The notes under the pieces are model-generated. The model made no database searches. It was not told the DNA's origin and saw only the letters and a list, made by a program, of their open reading frames with translations. Source: Pyrinomonadaceae bacterium (GTDB taxonomy: Bacteria > Acidobacteriota > Blastocatellia > Pyrinomonadales > Pyrinomonadaceae). From it: a stretch of DNA of 8,748 bases. Made by a program: the position numbers and the translations under genes. Positions 5,502 through 8,748 of the stretch are shown one piece after another. Location: positions 1 through 8,748 of the forward strand of contig JACCRA010000429.1 in assembly GCA_013813825.1 (NCBI GenBank). Reading direction: 5' to 3'. Each line of letters starts with the position of its first letter. Positions within the stretch are counted from its first letter, which is position 1.

Positions 5502-6170
5502 ATGTCTCGCTATCTCAGTCTGATTCTTGTCGTCTTTCTTCTTGCCACCACGCTGGCTTGCAATGCAGTTACTAACGCCACCGCCGGTGTGACGATCCCC
5601 GACCCGGTCGTTTCCTCTCAGCTTGCAACCGCCAAAGGCGAGCAAATCGCCGTCTTTGCCGGAGGCTGTTTCTGGGGTGTTGAAGCGGTGTTTGAGCATG
5701 TCAAAGGAGTCACCGAAGTTACATCCGGGTACACAGGTGGAGCCGCACAGACGGCTAATTACGAAGCGGTCAGTGAAGGCGACACCGGGCACGCCGAAGC
5801 GGTTCGCATCACTTACGATTCGTCGCAAATCTCGTATGAACAACTGCTCAAGATTTTCTTTTCCGTCGCACACGACCCGACTGAGTTGAACCGGCAGGGA
5901 CCGGACACCGGTACGCAGTATCGTTCCGCAATCTTTTACACTGACGAGAATCAAGAACGCATCGCGCGGGCTTATATCGCTCAACTAGATCAAGCCAAAG
6001 TTTTCAAGCGTCCGATTGTGACTCAAGTTGTCGCACTCGACTCTTACTACAAGGCGGAGGCTTACCATCAAGACTACCTTGCACATCATCCGAACGAGCG
6101 TTACATCGTGATCAACGACCAGCCAAAGGTTGCAAACCTTCGCAACCAGTTCCCTGAACTGTACAAATAA
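5502..6170 (+). CDS. msrA: Peptide-methionine (S)-S-oxide reductase MsrA, exported lipoprotein type
   Basis: Encodes 222 residues and repairs oxidised methionine, reducing the S-sulfoxide to methionine with thiol electrons. The catalytic Cys is C56 in AGGCFWGVE, with conserved E61, the SGYTGG block (Y77 region), GHAEAVRI, FFSVAHDPT, GTQYRSAIFY and the closing QFPELYK, so the domain is complete. The first 20 residues form a hydrophobic export signal ending TTLAC; C20 would be the lipidated Cys, although Thr rather than Leu at -3 makes the lipobox imperfect. The protein should sit outside the cytoplasmic membrane. C20 and C56 are the only cysteines, so the C-terminal resolving Cys of many MsrA enzymes is absent and an outside thiol donor is needed. 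The start is chosen by GGAGG at 5486 and the signal peptide. No MsrB is next to it. The ECF sigma gene follows in the same direction after a hairpin, suggesting separate transcription. Confidence 0.95.
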   Translation: MSRYLSLILVVFLLATTLACNAVTNATAGVTIPDPVVSSQLATAKGEQIAVFAGGCFWGVEAVFEHVKGVTEVTSGYTGGAAQTANYEAVSEGDTGHAEAVRITYDSSQISYEQLLKIFFSVAHDPTELNRQGPDTGTQYRSAIFYTDENQERIARAYIAQLDQAKVFKRPIVTQVVALDSYYKAEAYHQDYLAHHPNERYIVINDQPKVANLRNQFPELYK

Positions 6171-6218
6171 AGATAAAGGCGTCTTCCACTCGATATCCAA
6201 ATTCGTCGCCCGCCTGAC

Positions 6219-6258
6219 GCCGCTCCACTACGTTCAGCTTTGAACGCCGTGGAGCGGC
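6219..6258. terminator. Strong 40-nt hairpin between msrA and the sigma factor gene
   Basis: GCCGCTCCAC at 6219-6228 is the exact complement of GTGGAGCGGC at 6249-6258. Inside, CGTTCA (6231-6236) pairs with TGAACG (6241-6246) around a GCTT loop, leaving only a 2x2 internal bulge. It lies 48 bp after the msrA stop. No U-run follows (TTCGC instead), so it is not a textbook intrinsic terminator. It may stop or slow transcription, protect the msrA mRNA end, or be a copy of a dispersed intergenic repeat. Confidence 0.5.
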
Positions 6259-6320
6259 TTCGCATTCAGCCTTGTCTGAGGTTGCCGTGAATGAGATGGG
6301 AATAATTTGCCTCCCTGTGG

Positions 6321-6352
6321 ATATTACCCTTGCGACGAGAGGAATATTACCC
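6321..6352 (+). promoter_or_regulatory. ATATTACCC direct repeat before the sigma factor gene
   Basis: The 9-mer ATATTACCC occurs at 6321-6329 and 6344-6352, 23 bp apart, in the 45 bases before the start of the ECF sigma gene. The second copy ends where the ribosome binding site AGAAGG (6352-6357) begins. Many ECF systems control their own promoter, so a regulator site is possible; no -35/-10 pair could be assigned. Confidence 0.3.
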
Positions 6353-6363
6353 AGAAGGTGAAT

Positions 6364-6945
6364 ATGTTCGGCATCGAAACGCGGAACACGAAACGCGAAG
6401 AACGGTGGGCGGGGTTTGAACGGGAAGCGCTGCCGCACATGCCTGACCTGTTCCGCATTGCGATGTGGCTTGTCAGAGATCGCGCGGAGGCGGAAGACCT
6501 CGTGCAGGAGACTTACGCGCAAGCACTCGCATCTTTTCATCGCTACCGGGCGAACACAAACATCCGCGCGTGGTTGATGACGATCATGTATCGAACTCGC
6601 AGTAAGAGGTCACGAGCCGCCGGGCGGCTGCGTTTGGCGGATGATTCGGAAGAGCGCATCGCCGAATCGGTCGCGTTCGAACCGCCCATCGCCCAAGGCT
6701 TGACGGACGAAGAAGTGCTTCACGCGCTTGAGCGAATACCGCAGCAGTACCGCGAGGCAGTCGTGCTGTCGGATGTTGAAGAGTTGTCGTATAAAGAGGT
6801 CGCGCAAGTCTTACAAGTGCCCGTCGGCACGGTGATGTCGCGCCTCAATCGCGGTCGCAAACTGTTGCGCGCCGAACTCGCCGTATATGCTAATTCTTAT
6901 GGCATCGGCGCGGCGGGACGGAAGCGTTCGGTGGACGCGGACTAA
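6364..6945 (+). CDS. ECF-family RNA polymerase sigma factor
   Basis: Encodes 193 residues from the ATG at 6364, preceded by AGAAGG with six bases between; the frame is open back to a TTG at 6307, but those codons lack a ribosome binding site and family likeness. Region 2 spans about 24-85: DLFRIAMWLVRDRAEAEDLVQETYAQA then RANTNIRAWLMTIMYRT, which binds core polymerase and the -10 element. A short linker follows, then region 4 (about 117-172): LERIPQQYREAVVLSDVEELSYKEVAQVL with recognition helix VPVGTVMSRLNRGRKLL for the -35 element. Regions 1 and 3 are absent, as in all ECF factors. The anti-sigma gene lies 69 bp downstream on the same strand, so the pair is probably one operon in which the sigma is held until an envelope signal arrives. 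The last ~18 residues are an unconserved basic tail. Target genes are unknown; msrA is a guess from position only. Confidence 0.95.
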   Translation: MFGIETRNTKREERWAGFEREALPHMPDLFRIAMWLVRDRAEAEDLVQETYAQALASFHRYRANTNIRAWLMTIMYRTRSKRSRAAGRLRLADDSEERIAESVAFEPPIAQGLTDEEVLHALERIPQQYREAVVLSDVEELSYKEVAQVLQVPVGTVMSRLNRGRKLLRAELAVYANSYGIGAAGRKRSVDAD

Positions 6946-7014
6946 CCGAGCGAACGTGAGCGGACGGTCAGGTTGTTGACGATTTAATTTTCATGTTGAG
7001 GAGCTTCAAGCAAA

Positions 7015-7935
7015 ATGCAGTGTCGTGAATTCGGAGAGATGGTTGATTCGTACTTAAAAGACGAGTTATTGGTCGAAACCAATCACGGCGTGATCACACA
7101 TCTCGAAGCGTGTCCCGCGTGCCGCAGCGAACTCGCCGCGCGCCGCGAGACGCGCGAGGCGCTGCGTCGCGCCTTCGACCACGCACCGGAATTTCAGTTG
7201 CGCCCTGAGTTCGCTTTTCAGCTTCGCAACGAACTCAAGATGGAGGCATTCGGCAAGCGCAATAATTCGGACAATCTGTTCGCCTTCGTCATGCGTCCGC
7301 AGTGGCTCGCCATCGCGGCGTGTCTCGTCGTCGCAGGTATGGTCGGCATCTTCGCTTTTCGTCCTCAGGGAGGTAGCCCGAACGAACTCGCGCGAACCGC
7401 GACGAGCGGCGAAGTCCGATCAGATTTGCCTGCGGGTGAGTTGAGCGGCGCGGCGGTGCGGCTGGCGAGTTTCGAGAAGACGGAAGCGGCAATCGGCGAT
7501 CATCAGAACTGCGCGATCAAATATAACCTGCCCGAAGAGCCGATTGACTTGAACGAAGCGGGGCGCAAGTACGACACGGCGTACATTGACTTGGCACAAG
7601 CCGTGCGGTCGGGCGAAGGCTTGCGCGCCGGCGACATTAAGTACGTCGAAGACCACTCGTGCATTTACGACGGACGGCGTTTCGCGCACATCATCCTCGA
7701 ACACAAGGGGCGCACAATCTCGCTGCTCGTCGCCGAGACCGATGAGGATTCGACGAAGGGAGAGAACGCCGACGTTATCGCCTGCTCGCAAAGGGACGGC
7801 TTTCAAGTCTCCTGCTTCGGCACGAAACGCCACAGCGTCTTCGTCGTTTCGGATTCAACCGAAGCCGACAACTTGATGCTCGCGCGCCGACTCGCGCCGA
7901 CCGTCACGAAACACATCGCGCGTGCGGAAGTTTAG
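7015..7935 (+). CDS. Membrane anti-sigma factor with zf-HC2 domain and Cys-containing outer domain
   Basis: Encodes 306 residues, with GAGGAG eleven bases before the ATG. Residues 1-45 form a zinc-binding anti-sigma domain: C3, then H29-xxx-C33-xx-C36 in HLEACPACRSEL, which normally clamps the cognate ECF sigma in the cytoplasm. One membrane helix lies at about 97-115 (WLAIAACLVVAGMVGIFAF), so the C-terminal ~190 residues should be outside the membrane. That outer part contains a folded-looking domain (about 160-300) with DHQNCAIKYNL, YVEDHSCIYDGRRFAHIILEH, IACSQRDG and VSCFGTKRH; the cysteines are C166, C216, C257 and C267. I recognise the general layout but cannot name the outer domain. The paired His-Cys motifs could bind metal or form disulfides, making a redox or metal sensor possible; that is inference. 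It ends 27 bp before the convergent nitrilase remnant. Confidence 0.9.
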   Translation: MQCREFGEMVDSYLKDELLVETNHGVITHLEACPACRSELAARRETREALRRAFDHAPEFQLRPEFAFQLRNELKMEAFGKRNNSDNLFAFVMRPQWLAIAACLVVAGMVGIFAFRPQGGSPNELARTATSGEVRSDLPAGELSGAAVRLASFEKTEAAIGDHQNCAIKYNLPEEPIDLNEAGRKYDTAYIDLAQAVRSGEGLRAGDIKYVEDHSCIYDGRRFAHIILEHKGRTISLLVAETDEDSTKGENADVIACSQRDGFQVSCFGTKRHSVFVVSDSTEADNLMLARRLAPTVTKHIARAEV

Positions 7936-7962
7936 AGAATGACGAGACTTGACCGATCCGAC

Positions 7963-8346
7963 TTAAGAGCGCACACGGAGGTCGAAGACATCCGGTCGTG
8001 CGTAATGTCCGGTCACGTCGAGCGTCATTTGTTCGCGGTCAATCATGGTTAAATCAAGTTCGGCAATGATGATGCGCTCATCGTCGAACCCGTGTTCGAC
8101 GATGTAACTGCCGTTTGGCGCGATGATCGAGGTTCCGCCGCGCAGGATGAGCGCGTCAGATTTGTCTTTCAGGCTATCGGCTTTTAGCGGATCGAGCAAA
8201 TCTCCAACACGCATCAACAGTCCGACGGCAAGCACAAAACATCTTCTTTCAAACGCAAACTGACGGCTCGTGAACTGGTGCATCTCGTGAACTTCGGGGA
8301 AGACCGCGACGTGGACGTGTTCGCCTGCTTCGTGCATCGCTTGGCG
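7963..8346 (-). pseudogene. C-terminal third of a nitrilase-type carbon-nitrogen hydrolase
   Basis: The minus-strand frame is open from about 8391 to a TAA at 7963-7965, and family likeness begins near 8346 with RQAMHEAGEHVHVAVF. Later blocks fit nitrilase C-termini: EMHQFTSRQFAFE, RCFVLAVG, LRGGTSIIAPNG, and the closing VTGHYARPDVFDLRV. Nitrilases turn nitriles into acids and ammonia with a Glu-Lys-Cys triad and are about 300-350 residues long. All three catalytic residues lie in the missing N-terminal part, including the CWEN segment that should come just before this fragment. Within the fragment FEGRCF has become FERRCF, a change at a usually conserved Gly. A start at the ATG 8337 gives 124 residues, but it would be inactive. 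Upstream, an in-frame stop at 8392-8394 and palindromic DNA replace the lost half. Confidence 0.78.
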
Positions 8347-8374
8347 ATTGATTGAACGTCTCGACTTTATTCGT

Positions 8375-8408
8375 AAGTGATTACACTGATTTTAAAGTGA
8401 TTTCACTT
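8375..8408. promoter_or_regulatory. Two near-identical 14-bp palindromes, 20 bp apart
   Basis: AAGTGATTTCACTT at 8395-8408 is a perfect palindrome (AAGTGA-TT-TCACTT). AAGTGATTACACTG at 8375-8388 matches 12 of its 14 positions, keeping AGTG-N4-CACT symmetry. The 20-bp offset is about two helical turns, as expected for two dimers binding side by side. Flanking T and A residues also make the whole 8374-8409 block an AT-rich imperfect inverted repeat. It lies between the end of the thioredoxin-like gene and the nitrilase remnant. Operator function is inferred; the regulated promoter may have been lost with the 5' part of the nitrilase gene. Confidence 0.5.
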
Positions 8409-8434
8409 ATCCGCCCTTATGTTTGCATCCTCGT

Positions 8435-8748
8435 TCAGAGCAGCGCGTCGAGTCGTGCAGCGTAGTCTTTCGGTAGTTCGTTGCCGTTGTAACGGACGAT
8501 GCCTTCTCTATCCAGGAACAGCACGGTCGGCGTGCCTTGCACTTTGTAAAGTTTTGCGACTTTCGCATCCGTATCACGCACGACCGCGTATCGGATGCCA
8601 AACTCACGGACTCCACCCGCCGTGCGCGCTTCGCTATCTTGAATGTTGATGCCTAAGACACGTACGCCTTTGGCTTCGTACTGCGCGGCGAGCTCGTTGA
8701 TGTGCGGCGCTTCCTCTTTGCAGAACGGACACCACGCAGTCCAGAAGA
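8435..8748 (-). CDS. TlpA/ResA-like thioredoxin-fold protein, 5' part beyond window
   Basis: The last 103 codons are visible, ending in TGA at 8435-8437; the N-terminus lies outside the window. The fragment opens with FWTAWCPFCKEEAPH, whose CPFC is the redox-active CxxC, followed by ELAAQYEAKGVRVLGINIQ, a helix-strand typical of TlpA/ResA/peroxiredoxin-like proteins. The cis-Pro loop is GTPTVLFLDREG about 67 residues after the CxxC, as in thioredoxin folds, then a closing helix (LPKDYAARLDALL). Such proteins are usually anchored outside the membrane and reduce protein disulfides, for example in cytochrome c maturation. The CPFC dipeptide differs from the CGPC of cytosolic thioredoxin. A signal peptide cannot be checked here. 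It could supply electrons to the single-Cys MsrA nearby, but position alone does not show this. Confidence 0.88.
   Translation of the reverse strand, partial: FWTAWCPFCKEEAPHINELAAQYEAKGVRVLGINIQDSEARTAGGVREFGIRYAVVRDTDAKVAKLYKVQGTPTVLFLDREGIVRYNGNELPKDYAARLDALL

Noticed and set aside
5448..5984. 178-residue minus-strand frame opposite msrA
   Set aside because: It is antisense to a certain MsrA domain and shows no motif of its own.
6307..6363. Upstream extension of the sigma factor from TTG
   Set aside because: The added residues have no family likeness, and the AGAAGG site points to the ATG at 6364.
8407..8616. 69-residue minus-strand frame
   Set aside because: It is a shifted frame of the thioredoxin-like gene, whose CPFC and cis-Pro motifs fix the true frame.

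Overview
The window is a moderately GC-rich bacterial stretch. It carries eight recognisable intact, frame-damaged or edge-cut protein genes, several gene remnants, and candidate regulatory repeats. The organism cannot be fixed from sequence alone. The gene styles (an M1-type metallopeptidase with a C-terminal TPR-like tail, and an ECF sigma factor followed by a zf-HC2 anti-sigma factor with a large extracytoplasmic domain) remind me of Acidobacteriota such as Blastocatellia. That is a low-confidence impression from memory.

Left part (1-2600). The tail of an unidentified gene overlaps, by ATGA, a VapB-like antitoxin. A PIN-domain toxin follows one base later, but it loses its third acidic motif after about 77 residues, so the toxin looks dead. 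Converging on it is a secreted M1-family (gluzincin) peptidase on the minus strand, with an AraC-family regulator directly upstream on the same strand. Upstream of that regulator are two direct repeats exactly 33 bp apart, a plausible operator.

Middle (3686-5350) is a zone of decay. A tandem-GNAT acetyltransferase has its last ~24 codons knocked out of frame. A SnoaL-like gene is frameshifted and cut short. A C-terminal scrap of a short-chain dehydrogenase has no body. A short coding-like stretch of unknown identity lies between them. The DNA here holds several small repeats.

Right part (5424-8748) has a redox and envelope-stress flavour. It holds a lipoprotein-type MsrA with one catalytic Cys and no resolving Cys, an ECF sigma factor, and its membrane anti-sigma factor with four Cys predicted outside the membrane. 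On the minus strand follow a nitrilase remnant lacking the catalytic half and the C-terminal part of a TlpA/ResA-like thioredoxin with a WCPFC motif, cut by the window edge. A working inference is that the sigma/anti-sigma pair senses envelope stress and that the thioredoxin-like protein or another thiol donor recycles MsrA. The sequence does not prove this. A strong 40-nt hairpin separates msrA from the sigma gene, and twin palindromes lie between the thioredoxin gene and the nitrilase remnant.

No CRISPR array, tRNA, rRNA, transposase or insertion sequence was seen. The repeated pattern of truncations and frameshifts is the main oddity. I see no clear case for a wholly new system.
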